Source: Oscillospiraceae bacterium
GTDB lineage: Bacteria > Bacillota > Clostridia > Oscillospirales > Ruminococcaceae
Length of the DNA: 48,478 nucleotides
Reading direction: 5' to 3'
NCBI GenBank assembly: GCA_900768705.1
Contig: CAAGEB010000121.1
Location: 1-48,478 of the forward strand
Below are positions 15,120-23,933 of the stretch, one piece after another. The notes under the pieces are model-generated. The model was given only the letters and a program-made list of their open reading frames with translations, did not search any database and had not been told where the DNA came from. Position 1 is the first letter of the stretch. Each line of letters begins with the position of its first letter. The position numbers and the translations under genes were made by a program.

Positions 15120-16148
15120 TTACAGCTGATCCGCAATTTCCAGAATGAGCTTCTCGGTCTTTTCCCAACCAAGGCAGGGATCGGTAATGGATTTTCCGTA
15201 TGTACCCTCTTCAATCTTCTGCGCTCCGTCCTCAATATAGGACTCAACCATAAGACCCTTTACAATGCTGCGGATTTCTCCGGAATGACGCATGGAATGA
15301 AGAATTTCATTGGCAATTCTCACCTGTTCAAGATATGCCTTGCCGGAATTGGAGTGGTTAGTATCCACAATAATTGCGGGATTTTTCAAGCCCTTTTCCA
15401 TATACAGGTCATAGCAAAGCTTCAGATCCTCATAGTGATAGTTGGGCAAGGTCTGACCGTGCTTGTTCTGTGCGCCTCTGAGAATTGCATGACAAAGGGG
15501 ATTTCCGTCGGAAACAACCTCCCAGCCACGATAAATAAAGGTATGGCTTGCCTGAGCTGCCTGAATGGAATTGAACATAACCGACAAAGTACCGGAGGTG
15601 GGGTTCTTCATTCCCACAGGACATTCCATACCGCTGGCAACCAGTCTGTGGTGCTGATCCTCCACGGAACGGGCTCCTACCGCAACATAGGAAAGCAGGT
15701 CGGAAAGGTAACGGTAATTCTCGGGATAAAGCATTTCATCCGCACAGGTAAGCTTTGTCTCCTCAATTGCACGGGCGTGTAGCTTACGGATTTTGATAAG
15801 TCCCTCCAGCATATCCTCGCCCTTTGTGGGATCGGGCTGGTGAATCATACCCTTATAGCCTGTTCCGTTGGTACGGGGCTTTCCGGTATAAATACGGGGA
15901 ATAATAAGTATCTTGTCCTTAACCTGCTCCTGCATTCTTGCAAGGCGGTGAGTGTAATCCATAACGGATTCCTCATTATCCGCAGAGCAAGGACCGATAA
16001 TCAGCAGAAATTTATCGGACTTGCCTGTGAATACATCGGCAATTTCCTTGTCCCGTTCCTGCTTTACATTCTTAATTTCATCGGAGAGCGGGTACATTTC
16101 CTTAATTTCCTTCGGAATAGGAAGCTTTCTTTTGAATGTCATCGACAT
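15120..16148 (-). CDS. aroF: 3-deoxy-7-phosphoheptulonate (DAHP) synthase, class I
   Basis: This enzyme condenses phosphoenolpyruvate and erythrose-4-phosphate, the first step to chorismate and the aromatic amino acids. Class I-alpha motifs are clear: 'LIIGPCSADNEESVM', the PEP-binding 'RIYTGKPRTNGTGYKG', 'VGARSVEDQHHR', and 'IIVDTNHSNSGK' with metal-binding residues. Its 342 residues match the AroF/AroG/AroH type; which feedback-sensitive form it is cannot be decided by eye. It has its own strong promoter. Confidence 0.95.
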   Translation of the reverse strand: MSMTFKRKLPIPKEIKEMYPLSDEIKNVKQERDKEIADVFTGKSDKFLLIIGPCSADNEESVMDYTHRLARMQEQVKDKILIIPRIYTGKPRTNGTGYKGMIHQPDPTKGEDMLEGLIKIRKLHARAIEETKLTCADEMLYPENYRYLSDLLSYVAVGARSVEDQHHRLVASGMECPVGMKNPTSGTLSVMFNSIQAAQASHTFIYRGWEVVSDGNPLCHAILRGAQNKHGQTLPNYHYEDLKLCYDLYMEKGLKNPAIIVDTNHSNSGKAYLEQVRIANEILHSMRHSGEIRSIVKGLMVESYIEDGAQKIEEGTYGKSITDPCLGWEKTEKLILEIADQL

Positions 16149-16217
16149 AATTTTTATCCTCTGTTTTCATAAAATTCGGACATAGGCGTATTTATCGCAC
16201 ATAAAAATCCACTTTAT

Positions 16218-16246
16218 ATTTTATCATACTCTGCAATATTTGTCAA
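16218..16246 (-). promoter_or_regulatory. Promoter of the DAHP synthase gene
   Basis: TTGACA (16241-16246), a 17-base spacer and TAAAAT (16218-16223), about 70 bases upstream of the start codon. Confidence 0.8.
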
Positions 16247-16282
16247 CACTTTTTTCTGTTAACAGTTACTTTATGCGTTGCA

Positions 16283-16300
16283 TTGTTGAAAAAGTCCTTT
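16283..16300. repeat. Short relic of the palindromic repeat tail
   Basis: The GTTGAAAAAGTCCTTT stretch matches the tail of the repeats at 1411-1426 and, in reverse, 10490-10507. As in the other copies it abuts a terminator hairpin (16308-16337). Confidence 0.45.
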
Positions 16301-16307
16301 CTCAGAC

Positions 16308-16337
16308 TGACGCCGACAGCAGATTCTGTCGGCGTCA
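16308..16337 (-). terminator. Strong hairpin after the exonuclease gene
   Basis: TGACGCCGACAG (16308-16319) pairs perfectly with CTGTCGGCGTCA (16326-16337). It lies about 85 bases beyond the stop of the 16422-17384 gene; the intervening 80 bases hold no recognised feature. Confidence 0.6.
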
Positions 16338-16421
16338 TAGATTGTTCTTTTCCGTCCCTAACCCACCGGTAAGCTTTCCTCGATGGGAAGGGGAGTCAGG
16401 CGTGGCAGAGTACAGTTGAAA

Positions 16422-17384
16422 TTACCCGTCGGATACCCCATTCGGATTATCCGAATTTTCGGCTTCATTCCCGTTATTCTGCTTTGACCTGCTTTTCTTT
16501 TCCAGCTTTCTTTTCAGCTTCGCCTCATATTCCGCAATACCCTCCGGCGTTCCTTCGTAAACGGAACGGATTACCGTAAATCTGTCATCGGATATCCGGC
16601 TTGCCTTCAGCTTTACCGGAAAATCACCGTGTTCCCTGCATTGCGCAAGATTCTTGCAGGTTCTGGCACTGCTCCACAGCCACTCCCGCAGGGTCATTTT
16701 CTCCCCGCATTTCGGACATCTCACATCCGTCACTCTGCTGTCTGCAAGTATTTTTTTGCCGTCCTTGACATAATCGATAACATCCTTTGCTATCGGCACC
16801 GCAATGCCGTGAACCAGTTCTCCGTACTCCGCCAAACCCTGTACCATATTCAGCTTTCTGCAAACCTCGTATGTGAGATAAGCGTCGTTCAGAGCGTCGT
16901 GAACCTGCACATCAATCGGAATTTCCAGCTTTTCCGCAGCCGTGGAAAGCGCAATCTGCTTATGCTCGGAATTTACCTGCTTGTTGTAAATCAGCTGCAG
17001 ATTTATGTAGTTCTTTCCGAAATCCGGGTCAAGACCGTGCAGCACCAGATTATCCGAAAAAACTCCCAGATCGTCAAACCCCCAAGTAATAAATCTGAAC
17101 TCCTCGCCGCACCACTCCGCAAATCGTGCAAACGCCTGAGGGAATGTTTCGCCGCAGGTAAGGCTAACGCTGGTAATTCCGGTGATTTTTTCAACATAAG
17201 GATTCATCTTCTTGTAAAATTTCGGACGAACATTTATTTTGATCTTATCGATCATATTGAAATTTTCATCGGTTTTTACTGCGCCTATCTGAATAATTTC
17301 TCCGTGCAGAACCACAGGCGTGCGAATCATTTTCGCCCCGCTGGGTGCCTGATTCCATTCCAGATCAAGAATAATAAAGTTCAT
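16422..17384 (-). CDS. DEDDh-family 3'-5' exonuclease with C-terminal zinc-ribbon-like region
   Basis: The N-terminal RNase T/DnaQ-type domain has Exo I 'FIILDLEWNQ' (the DxE pair), Exo II 'FRFITWGFDDLGVF' and Exo III 'VHDALNDAYLTYEV' with the H-x(4)-D pair, so a two-metal exonuclease is expected. It resembles KapD-like DEDDh proteins. After about residue 220 a 'CPKCGEKM' pair and a second Cys pair ('CKNLAQC') may bind zinc and a nucleic acid, and the tail is basic. The nucleic-acid substrate is unknown. It lies 39 bases after an ABC-F gene and is probably cotranscribed. Confidence 0.85.
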   Translation of the reverse strand: MNFIILDLEWNQAPSGAKMIRTPVVLHGEIIQIGAVKTDENFNMIDKIKINVRPKFYKKMNPYVEKITGITSVSLTCGETFPQAFARFAEWCGEEFRFITWGFDDLGVFSDNLVLHGLDPDFGKNYINLQLIYNKQVNSEHKQIALSTAAEKLEIPIDVQVHDALNDAYLTYEVCRKLNMVQGLAEYGELVHGIAVPIAKDVIDYVKDGKKILADSRVTDVRCPKCGEKMTLREWLWSSARTCKNLAQCREHGDFPVKLKASRISDDRFTVIRSVYEGTPEGIAEYEAKLKRKLEKKSRSKQNNGNEAENSDNPNGVSDG

Positions 17385-17423
17385 TACAGCCCCCTGACGA
17401 CAGAAAAAAGGTTTTCAAAAAAG

Positions 17424-19037
17424 TCAGATAATCAGCGTACCGCCCACATTCTCATGCCGCCACTGAACATAATCATCATAGCTTCCGCGGCGGTCAAGGC
17501 AGCCGTTATCGGTAATTTCAATAATTCTATCCGCAACGGTTTCCAGTATTTCATGGTCGTGGGTAGCAAAAAGAAGATTTCCCTTGAATTCGGAAAGTCC
17601 GTTGTTCACCGCTGTAATACTTTCCAGATCCAAATGGTTGGTAGGTCTGTCCAGAATAAGCATATTGCTGTGGAACAGCATCATTCTTGAAAACATACAG
17701 CGAACCTTTTCGCCTCCGGAAAGCACCTTAACGGGCTTGAACACATCGTCTCCGGAAAACAGCATTCTGCCCAGAAAACCACGGAGATAGCTTTCGGTTT
17801 CATCGGTGGAATACTGCCGCATCCAGTCAAGAATAGACAGGTCGCAGTCATTGAAGAACGCACTGTTATCGTTGGGGAAATAGGAAACGGAAATGGTACC
17901 GCCCCACTTAAAGGAACCCTCGTCGGGTTCAATTTCCTCCGTAAGGATACGGAACAGCGTCGTTACCGCAATTTCGTGACCGCCCACAAAGGCAATCTTG
18001 TCTCCCTTTGCCACGGTAAAGCTGACATTATTCAGCACCTTTACCCCGTCAATAGTCTTTGAAAGCCCTGTAACCTGCAAAATATCCTTTCCCGCTTCCC
18101 GCTCCATATCAAAGCCGATATAGGGATATTTTCTGGAAGAGGCGGGCATTTCTTCCACGGTAAGCTTATCCAGCAGCTTTCTTCTGGAGGTCGCCTGCTT
18201 GGATTTGGATTTATTCGCCGAGAAACGGGCGATAAAGTTCTGAAGCTCCTTTATCTTTTCCTCGTTCTTTTTGTTCTGCTGCTTAATCATTCGCTGAATA
18301 AGCTGCGAGGACTCGTACCAGAACTCGTAGTTGCCCACATACATCTTAATTTTTCCGTAGTCAATATCAACAATATGGGTGCAGACATTGTTCAGGAAGT
18401 GACGGTCGTGGGATACCACAATAACCGTTCCGAAATAATCCGCCAGAAAATCCTCCAGCCATGACACAGCCTCAACATCAAGATGATTTGTCGGCTCGTC
18501 CATAAGAATAATATCGGGATTTCCGAAAAGACACTGAGCAAGAAGGATTTTTACCTTTTCATTACCCGTAAGGCTTGACATGGAACTGAGCATTATATCC
18601 GAGGAAAGCCCCAAACCCTCAACCAGCTTTGCAGCGTCCGTTTCCGCTTCCCAGCCGTTCAGCTCGGCAAACTCGCCCTCCAGCACGGAAGCCCGCTCAC
18701 CGTCCTCATCGGAAAAGTCCTCCTTTGCATAGAGCGCTTCCTTTTCCTTCATTATGTCGTAAAGACGGCGGTTTCCCATTATCACCGTATCCTGTACGGT
18801 GTACTCGTCAAAGGCATAGTGATCCTGCCGCAGAACGCTCATTCTCAGCTCGGGAGGGCGGGTAACCGTACCCTTTGTGGGTTCCAGTTCTCCGCAAAGC
18901 ACTTTCAGAAATGTGGATTTTCCCGCACCGTTTGCACCGATAACGCCGTAGCAATTGCCGGGGTTGAATTTCAAATCAACATCCTTGAATAAAACCTGTC
19001 CGCCGAAGCTTACACTTACATCACTTACTGTAATCAA
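17424..19037 (-). CDS. ABC-F family ATPase with a degenerate second nucleotide site
   Basis: ABC-F proteins are soluble twin-ATPase factors that mostly act on the ribosome. The first domain has Walker A 'GANGAGKST' (34-42), signature 'SLTGNEK' and 'MDEPTNHLD' (179-187). A charged coiled linker (about 245-295) corresponds to the P-site tRNA interaction motif. The second domain has signature 'LSGGE' (439-443), but its P-loop reads 'VGGHEIAVTT' without the lysine, and its Walker B end is 'LDRPTNHLD' (462-470) with Arg replacing the catalytic Glu. Loss of the second P-loop is recalled in the YkpA/YbiT-like subgroup. No transmembrane segments are present. Whether it is a housekeeping or antibiotic-resistance member is unclear. 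Confidence 0.9.
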   Translation of the reverse strand: MITVSDVSVSFGGQVLFKDVDLKFNPGNCYGVIGANGAGKSTFLKVLCGELEPTKGTVTRPPELRMSVLRQDHYAFDEYTVQDTVIMGNRRLYDIMKEKEALYAKEDFSDEDGERASVLEGEFAELNGWEAETDAAKLVEGLGLSSDIMLSSMSSLTGNEKVKILLAQCLFGNPDIILMDEPTNHLDVEAVSWLEDFLADYFGTVIVVSHDRHFLNNVCTHIVDIDYGKIKMYVGNYEFWYESSQLIQRMIKQQNKKNEEKIKELQNFIARFSANKSKSKQATSRRKLLDKLTVEEMPASSRKYPYIGFDMEREAGKDILQVTGLSKTIDGVKVLNNVSFTVAKGDKIAFVGGHEIAVTTLFRILTEEIEPDEGSFKWGGTISVSYFPNDNSAFFNDCDLSILDWMRQYSTDETESYLRGFLGRMLFSGDDVFKPVKVLSGGEKVRCMFSRMMLFHSNMLILDRPTNHLDLESITAVNNGLSEFKGNLLFATHDHEILETVADRIIEITDNGCLDRRGSYDDYVQWRHENVGGTLII

Positions 19038-19114
19038 TTGTTGTCTCCTATCTGTATATATGCTTGTTATTCAAAACAAAATCCGCAAAGCTATGCAGCG
19101 TATTCTCGAAAAAA

Positions 19115-20380
19115 TCAAATCTTATCGAACGCCTGTTTCAGGTCGTCGAGTATATCCTCCACATTTTCCAGTCCCACGGAGAAGCGTATCAGACCGCCGT
19201 CAATTCCCGCAGCTGCCAGCTGCTCGTCGGTAAGCTGACGGTGAGTTGCCGACGCAGGATGCAGAACGCAGGTTCTGATATCCGCAACATGAACCTCGTT
19301 GGAAGCCAGCTTGAGGCTGTCCATAAACTTAATCGCCGCATTTCTGCCGCCCTTTATTGAGAAGGAAATTACGCCGCTGGTGCCGTTGGGAAGGTATTTT
19401 TTCGCCAGCTCATGACCCTTGCTGCCTTCAAGAGCGGGATAAGTTACAAACTCCGTTTTTCCGGTGGACTGAATGTACTTTGCCACGGCAAGAGCGTTTT
19501 CGCAGTACTGCTTCATACGGACAGGAAGTGTTTCCAGACCCAGATTAAGCAGGAAGGAGGAATTAGCGGCGGGATAGCAGCCAAAATCACGCATAAGCTG
19601 CATACGAGCCTTTACTATATACGGAGCGAATGAGTATTTCTCGGTGTAAACAATGCCGTGATAGCTCTCGTCCGGCTCTGTCATACAGGGGAATTTTCCG
19701 TTCGTCCAGTCAAACTTACCGCTGTCAACGATAACTCCGCCCACCTGAACCGCATGTCCGTCCATATATTTTGAGGTGGAATGAACCACAATATCCGCAC
19801 CCCATTCAATGGGTCTGCACAAAATCGGAGTGGCAAAGGTATTATCGATAATCAGCGGTACACCGTGATTGTGAGCAGCTCTCGCCCACATCTCAATATC
19901 CAGTACCGTCAGTGCAGGATTTGCAAGGGTTTCACCGAAAACAGCCTTTGTATTGGGCTTGAAAGCAGCGTTCAGCTCCTCCTCGGTGGCGTCGTGTTCC
20001 ACGAAAATGCACTCTATTCCCAGCTTTTTCAGCGTTACGGCAAAAAGGTTAACCGTACCGCCATAAATGGACGCAGAAGCAATAAAGCTGTCTCCCGCTT
20101 CGCAGATATTCAGAATTGAAAGCAACGAAGCCGCCTGTCCGCTGGAGGTACACATTGCCGCCACACCGCCCTCCATAGCTGCAATTTTCTTTTCAACACA
20201 GTCTGTGGTGGGATTTTCAAAGCGGGAATAAATCATGCTCTTTGTGGGGTCGTCAAAAACCGCCGCCACATCATCGGTGGAATCATATACATAGGTGGTA
20301 CTCTGAACTATCGGCATAACCCTGGGTTCGCCGTTTTTGGGAGTATAACCCTCGTGTAAGCATTTCGTTTCAATTTTCAT
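19115..20380 (-). CDS. metY: O-acetylhomoserine sulfhydrylase (MetY type)
   Basis: This PLP enzyme makes homocysteine from O-acetylhomoserine and sulfide for methionine synthesis. PLP lysine K204 lies in 'VHSTSKYMDGHA', and the family opening 'TKCLHEGYTP' plus 'SRFENPTTDCVEKKIAAMEG' are present. The C-terminal 'RFSVGLENVEDILDDL' is typical of Cys/Met gamma-family enzymes. Length 421 fits MetY rather than MetB/MetC (about 380). AGAGG precedes the ATG. No S-box or other riboswitch was recognised ahead of it. Confidence 0.92.
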   Translation of the reverse strand: MKIETKCLHEGYTPKNGEPRVMPIVQSTTYVYDSTDDVAAVFDDPTKSMIYSRFENPTTDCVEKKIAAMEGGVAAMCTSSGQAASLLSILNICEAGDSFIASASIYGGTVNLFAVTLKKLGIECIFVEHDATEEELNAAFKPNTKAVFGETLANPALTVLDIEMWARAAHNHGVPLIIDNTFATPILCRPIEWGADIVVHSTSKYMDGHAVQVGGVIVDSGKFDWTNGKFPCMTEPDESYHGIVYTEKYSFAPYIVKARMQLMRDFGCYPAANSSFLLNLGLETLPVRMKQYCENALAVAKYIQSTGKTEFVTYPALEGSKGHELAKKYLPNGTSGVISFSIKGGRNAAIKFMDSLKLASNEVHVADIRTCVLHPASATHRQLTDEQLAAAGIDGGLIRFSVGLENVEDILDDLKQAFDKI

Positions 20381-20417
20381 TATAATATCCTCTCATATAA
20401 ATTTCAGGGGTTCTCTT

Positions 20418-20454
20418 AAGGCAATACCGCACAGAGATTGTGCGCATATTGCCT
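20418..20454. repeat. Compact hairpin of the AAGGCAATACCGC repeat family
   Basis: AAGGCAATA (20418-20426) pairs with TATTGCCTT (20446-20454), with an inner CGCACA/TGTGCG stem around a GAGAT loop. The outer arm matches the terminal repeats of the element at 6407-6575. On the minus strand it lies between hisC and metY and may act as a terminator. The rest of 20381-20602 holds only a GACGGA/TCCGTC hairpin near 20484-20500 and no gene. Confidence 0.55.
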
Positions 20455-20602
20455 TTATTCCGTACAATTAACGGCGGACGGATTATTCCGTCAATCCCCG
20501 CAAAGCGTCCATTTGGAAAGCAGGTCGTTATTTTCAATCCGCTCTCCCGTTTATGTAAATTACCGCCTTAATTTTCCGACAACAACGGAAAACCACACAT
20601 TC

Positions 20603-21655
20603 TTACCTCATGAAATCCCTCAATGCCTCGATCAGCTTATCGGTATCCTCATCGCTTCCCACCGTAATTCTCAGGCGATTGTCAATACGGGGCTTGTTGA
20701 AATACCGTACATAAATATCACGGGATTTGAGATATTCAAAAATATCCTTAGCCCTGTAATCGGGATGCTCCGGGAAAAGGAAATTGGTGGAGCTGTCGGG
20801 CATTACAAAGCCCATTTTCCGCATTTCGGAGCAAAGCCGCTCTCTTGTGGCAATAACCTTTTTCAGAGTTTCACGGAAATACCGCTCGTCCTTTACAGAG
20901 GCAATTCCCGCCGCCTGTGCCACGCTGTCCACGGGATAAGAATTTACGCTGTCCTTGGCTGCGTAAATTGCGGCAATCGCTTCCTCGCTGCCCATAGCGT
21001 AGCCAAGTCTCATTCCCGCCATAGAGCGGCTCTTTGAAAAGGTTCTGGTAATAACAAGATTTTCATACTCCGACAGCAGCGGAAGAGCGGTAATTCCGCC
21101 GAAATCCACATACGCCTCGTCCACCATTACCACCACATCGGGATTTCTGTCAAGAATTGCCCGGATAAAATCCAGGTTTCTGCCGATTGAAGTGGGGGCA
21201 TTGGGATTTGCAATAACCACGCCTCCGTTGGGTCTTGCGTAATCCTCGGGGTCTATATTGAAGCTGTCGTCCACCGGAATCTGCTCAAAGGGAATATTCA
21301 GAATGTCACACCATACCGTGTTGAAGGAATAGGTTATATCGGGAAATATTATGGGCTTTTCCGAATTAAAGAAAGCACGGAAGCACAGGGAAAGCACATC
21401 GTCGGTACCGTTTCCCACAAATACATTTTTCCTTTTCAGTCCGTGATATGCGGCAAGGGTTTCCGCCAGCTCATTGGCGTCCGCATTGGGGTATTTCCTG
21501 AGCTTTGTTCCATCAAAGGAATTAATTGCCGCAATTGCCTCCGGAGAAGGCGGGTAGGGGTTTTCGTTGGCGTTAAGCTTGATAAAATCTGTTTTATCGG
21601 GCTGCTCCCCCGCCACATACGCCTCAATTTGAATCAGATTATCTTTCCAGCTCAT
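20603..21655 (-). CDS. hisC: Histidinol-phosphate aminotransferase
   Basis: HisC makes L-histidinol phosphate from imidazole acetol-phosphate, using glutamate and PLP. The N terminus carries 'IKLNANENPYPPSP'; 'NPNAPTSIG' is the conserved Asn-Pro block; the PLP lysine lies in 'TRTFSKSRSMAGMRLGY'. The ATG at 21655 is chosen because GGAGG lies upstream and the family begins here; a longer frame from 21733 runs through the preceding terminator. The 350 residues are normal. No other his genes adjoin, so it may also serve aromatic amino acid transamination. The nearest hairpin downstream is at 20418-20454. Confidence 0.92.
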   Translation of the reverse strand: MSWKDNLIQIEAYVAGEQPDKTDFIKLNANENPYPPSPEAIAAINSFDGTKLRKYPNADANELAETLAAYHGLKRKNVFVGNGTDDVLSLCFRAFFNSEKPIIFPDITYSFNTVWCDILNIPFEQIPVDDSFNIDPEDYARPNGGVVIANPNAPTSIGRNLDFIRAILDRNPDVVVMVDEAYVDFGGITALPLLSEYENLVITRTFSKSRSMAGMRLGYAMGSEEAIAAIYAAKDSVNSYPVDSVAQAAGIASVKDERYFRETLKKVIATRERLCSEMRKMGFVMPDSSTNFLFPEHPDYRAKDIFEYLKSRDIYVRYFNKPRIDNRLRITVGSDEDTDKLIEALRDFMR

Positions 21656-21692
21656 CAGCTTGCTTTCCTCCGTGAAAAGTATTGAATAATAA

Positions 21693-21744
21693 AAGATGAC
21701 AGCTTCGGTTAACCTCGGCGAAGCCGCACCCAAACTGTCATCTT
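21693..21744 (-). terminator. Intrinsic terminator after the zinc-ribbon gene
   Basis: AAGATGACAG (21693-21702) pairs with CTGTCATCTT (21735-21744), with an inner GCTTCG/CGAAGC stem. On the minus strand it is followed by TTTTATTATT, a good Rho-independent terminator separating the efp group from hisC. Confidence 0.8.
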
Positions 21745-21769
21745 CAACCTGTCAAACTGTGACTCTTAA

Positions 21770-22183
21770 TCAGAGTTCCTCTGCGTCCTCGTCGTCCAGC
21801 TCAAAAACAAGACGCTTTCCGCAGTTGGGGCAGTCCATACCGCCCTTTGCAGCCTGCTCGTAATCAAAACGGATTACATTGTGGCAGTTAGGACACTCGG
21901 TTTCATACATCTCATCGATTTCATCGTCAAGGTCGTCGTAATCCTCGTCATCATATTCGTCATCCTCAACGCCGTAAACCTCGTCCTCCAGATCGCATAC
22001 GCTCTCCTCCAGATCGGTCATAACGGAAGCCACATCGTCCAGCTCGTCGTCAACCTCTTCCAGATTTGCCGCAATATCCGCCAGTACATCCAGAATGGCG
22101 TCAATAATTTTGTCATCGGTCTTCAGACCCTCGGTAAGTCCCTTGATATAGGAAACCTTTTCACCTATTGTCATATTTCTCAT
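21770..22183 (-). CDS. Acidic zinc-ribbon protein (CD1247 N-terminal domain type)
   Basis: This 137-residue protein opens with 'TIGEKVSYIKGLTEGL', matching proteins annotated with a CD1247 N-terminal domain, widespread in Clostridia next to efp. A helical segment and a very acidic Asp/Glu stretch (about 45-90) lead to a zinc ribbon with two 'CPNC' knuckles ('CPNCHNVI' and 'CPNCGKRL'). It starts 18 bases after efp stops and ends at a strong terminator. The role is unknown; a ribosome- or nucleic-acid-linked function is only suggested by the neighbour. Confidence 0.8.
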   Translation of the reverse strand: MRNMTIGEKVSYIKGLTEGLKTDDKIIDAILDVLADIAANLEEVDDELDDVASVMTDLEESVCDLEDEVYGVEDDEYDDEDYDDLDDEIDEMYETECPNCHNVIRFDYEQAAKGGMDCPNCGKRLVFELDDEDAEEL

Positions 22184-22201
22184 CCTTTCAAAAGAGCAGA
22201 A

Positions 22202-22762
22202 TTACTTAACTCTTTCCATATACTCGCCGGTTCTGGTATCGATACGGATCATTTCGCCCTCGTTGATGAACAGGGGTACACGAATCTCCGCACCTGTCTC
22301 GAGAGTTGCGGGCTTTGTTGCGTTGGTAGCGGTGTTTCCTGCAAAGCCGGGATCTGTCTGGGTTACTTCCAGCTCAACAAAGTTCGGAGGCTCAACGCCG
22401 AAAACCTTGCCCTTGTAGGACAGAACCTTGCACATCATATTCTCCTTGACAAACTTGAAGTTGTCACCGATATCCTTGGAATTTACGGGAACATCCTCAT
22501 AAGTCTCCTGATCCATAAAGTGATACAGCTCACCGTCGGAGTAGGTATATTCCATATCCTTTCTCTCAACAAAAGCTGTGGGGAACTTTGCGGACGGGTT
22601 GTAAGTCTTTTCAACCACCGAGCCTGTAATAACATTCTTAACCTTTGTGCGGACAAAGGCAGCTCCCTTGCCGGGCTTGACATGCTGGAACTCGATAATC
22701 TGCATTACATTGCCATCCTCTTCAAATGTCATACCATTTCTGAAATCTCCCGCTGTAATCAT
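22202..22762 (-). CDS. efp: Elongation factor P
   Basis: EF-P relieves ribosome stalling at consecutive prolines. All three beta-barrel domains are present in 186 residues, with the modified-lysine loop in 'VKPGKGAAF' (about residue 32) and the C-terminal signature 'LFINEGEMIRIDTRTGEY'. The lysine is kept, so modification is possible, but no modifying enzyme gene is visible here. It starts a short operon with its own promoter and follows aroQ and an M24-like gene, the same order as in Bacillus. Confidence 0.97.
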   Translation of the reverse strand: MITAGDFRNGMTFEEDGNVMQIIEFQHVKPGKGAAFVRTKVKNVITGSVVEKTYNPSAKFPTAFVERKDMEYTYSDGELYHFMDQETYEDVPVNSKDIGDNFKFVKENMMCKVLSYKGKVFGVEPPNFVELEVTQTDPGFAGNTATNATKPATLETGAEIRVPLFINEGEMIRIDTRTGEYMERVK

Positions 22763-22824
22763 AGCGAACCTCCAATTTTATTCCATTATTTCCCAATTTA
22801 AAGGGATAATATCCATACTATTAT

Positions 22825-22853
22825 ATTGTACCAAATAATAAGCTATTTTGCAA
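22825..22853 (-). promoter_or_regulatory. Promoter of efp
   Basis: TTGCAA (22848-22853), a 17-base spacer and TACAAT (22825-22830), about 60 bases ahead of the efp ATG. Confidence 0.7.
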
Positions 22854-22892
22854 GCACTTTTTGAAAAAAATTTTTCTGCCGCAAAAACACAC

Positions 22893-23933
22893 CTAAATAT
22901 GTATAAGGCTTTTCGCCGAATTCATCAGATCCTCGCTTCCGTTTTCGGTGACGATAGCCGTATCCGAGATTTTCACGCCGAATCTGCCGCCCACATAAAT
23001 TCCCGCATTGAGAGTCATATTTCTTTTCAGCATAAAGCCCTGCCCGGGATAGGGCGGTTCGGAAAAATCAAGCCCCGTTCCGTGACCGAAATCCGAGCTT
23101 CCCGACACTCTCCAAGCATTCAGCGTGCTTTTGGCAACGCTGTCCGGAACATTTCCGCCAACTCCCTCTCGGATAGCTCTCAGTCCGTCCGTAACCGCAC
23201 ACGCCACTGCGTTGTACACATTGTCCATGGCGGGAGAAATCTCTCCCACCGCCACGGTTCTGGACATGGACGCACAATAGCCCCGATACCTTGCGCCGAA
23301 TTCAATCAGCACAAAATCTCCCGGCGAAAATCTTCTGTCGGAGGGTCTAAGCCGCAGATTGGAGGTGTTTTCTCCGGAAAGCACCACCGTGGGAAAAGCA
23401 GGCTCATCCGCACCCAGCTCTCCCATTCGCAGGTTAAGCATTGCCGCCGCCTGCCGCTCCGTCATTCCGCTGCGAAGAGCGCCCAATGTTCTCTCATAAG
23501 CCCTGTCGCAGATTCTCGCCGCCTTTTTCACCGCAGCCAGCTCCGTTTCGGTTTTTACCATACGCATCATCAGCAATTGTCTGGGCAGGCGGTTGTCGGT
23601 AATAAACTCCGCATAATAAAGCTGTTCCTTAAATGCGTTAAGCTGGGCTACGGTCATTTTGTCGCTTTCGGTAAACAGCTTTTTTATACCGTATTTCACC
23701 AGCAGGTCAAGCAGGTTTGTACTTTCCGCAGACCGCACCGTAAAGCCCTCGGTCTTTGGAAGCTGTCGAAGATCCGATTCGGGAACGAACAGAAAGCTGT
23801 TCTCCCGGAAAACAAGGGCAATTCCCTCGTGAATTTCCCCGCCGCACAGAAAACGCAGGGAAACCGGCGAAGTTATAAGCGCCGCAGTCCTTTCATCCGG
23901 CAGCCACCGGGCAAGCTCCTGTACACGGCTCAT
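22893..23933 (-). CDS. M24 (Xaa-Pro peptidase-like) protein with degenerate metal site
   Basis: A creatinase-like N-terminal domain (about 1-125) and a pita-bread M24 domain (about 130-335) are recognisable, as in PepQ/YqhT. However, against the canonical pattern the metal ligands are mostly changed: DFGA is E211-F-G-A, the second Asp is S222, IEPG is L308-N309-A-G, and RIED is K321-I-S323-D. Only H284 of GHG survives intact. The substrate-binding histidines are also lost (R194, S291). The fold is intact and the frame unbroken, so it looks like a conserved pseudoenzyme rather than a decayed gene. It overlaps aroQ by 4 bases. Confidence 0.85.
   Translation of the reverse strand: MSRVQELARWLPDERTAALITSPVSLRFLCGGEIHEGIALVFRENSFLFVPESDLRQLPKTEGFTVRSAESTNLLDLLVKYGIKKLFTESDKMTVAQLNAFKEQLYYAEFITDNRLPRQLLMMRMVKTETELAAVKKAARICDRAYERTLGALRSGMTERQAAAMLNLRMGELGADEPAFPTVVLSGENTSNLRLRPSDRRFSPGDFVLIEFGARYRGYCASMSRTVAVGEISPAMDNVYNAVACAVTDGLRAIREGVGGNVPDSVAKSTLNAWRVSGSSDFGHGTGLDFSEPPYPGQGFMLKRNMTLNAGIYVGGRFGVKISDTAIVTENGSEDLMNSAKSLIHI

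Noticed and set aside
16629..17690. A 353-codon open frame on the plus strand opposite the exonuclease and ABC-F genes
   Set aside because: It is antisense to two genes with clear motifs, has no domain pattern and crosses both genes and their gap; it is a composition shadow.
21656..21733. Upstream extension of HisC by 26 residues
   Set aside because: It runs through the terminator hairpin at 21693-21744, while the ATG at 21655 has a GGAGG site and matches the family start.
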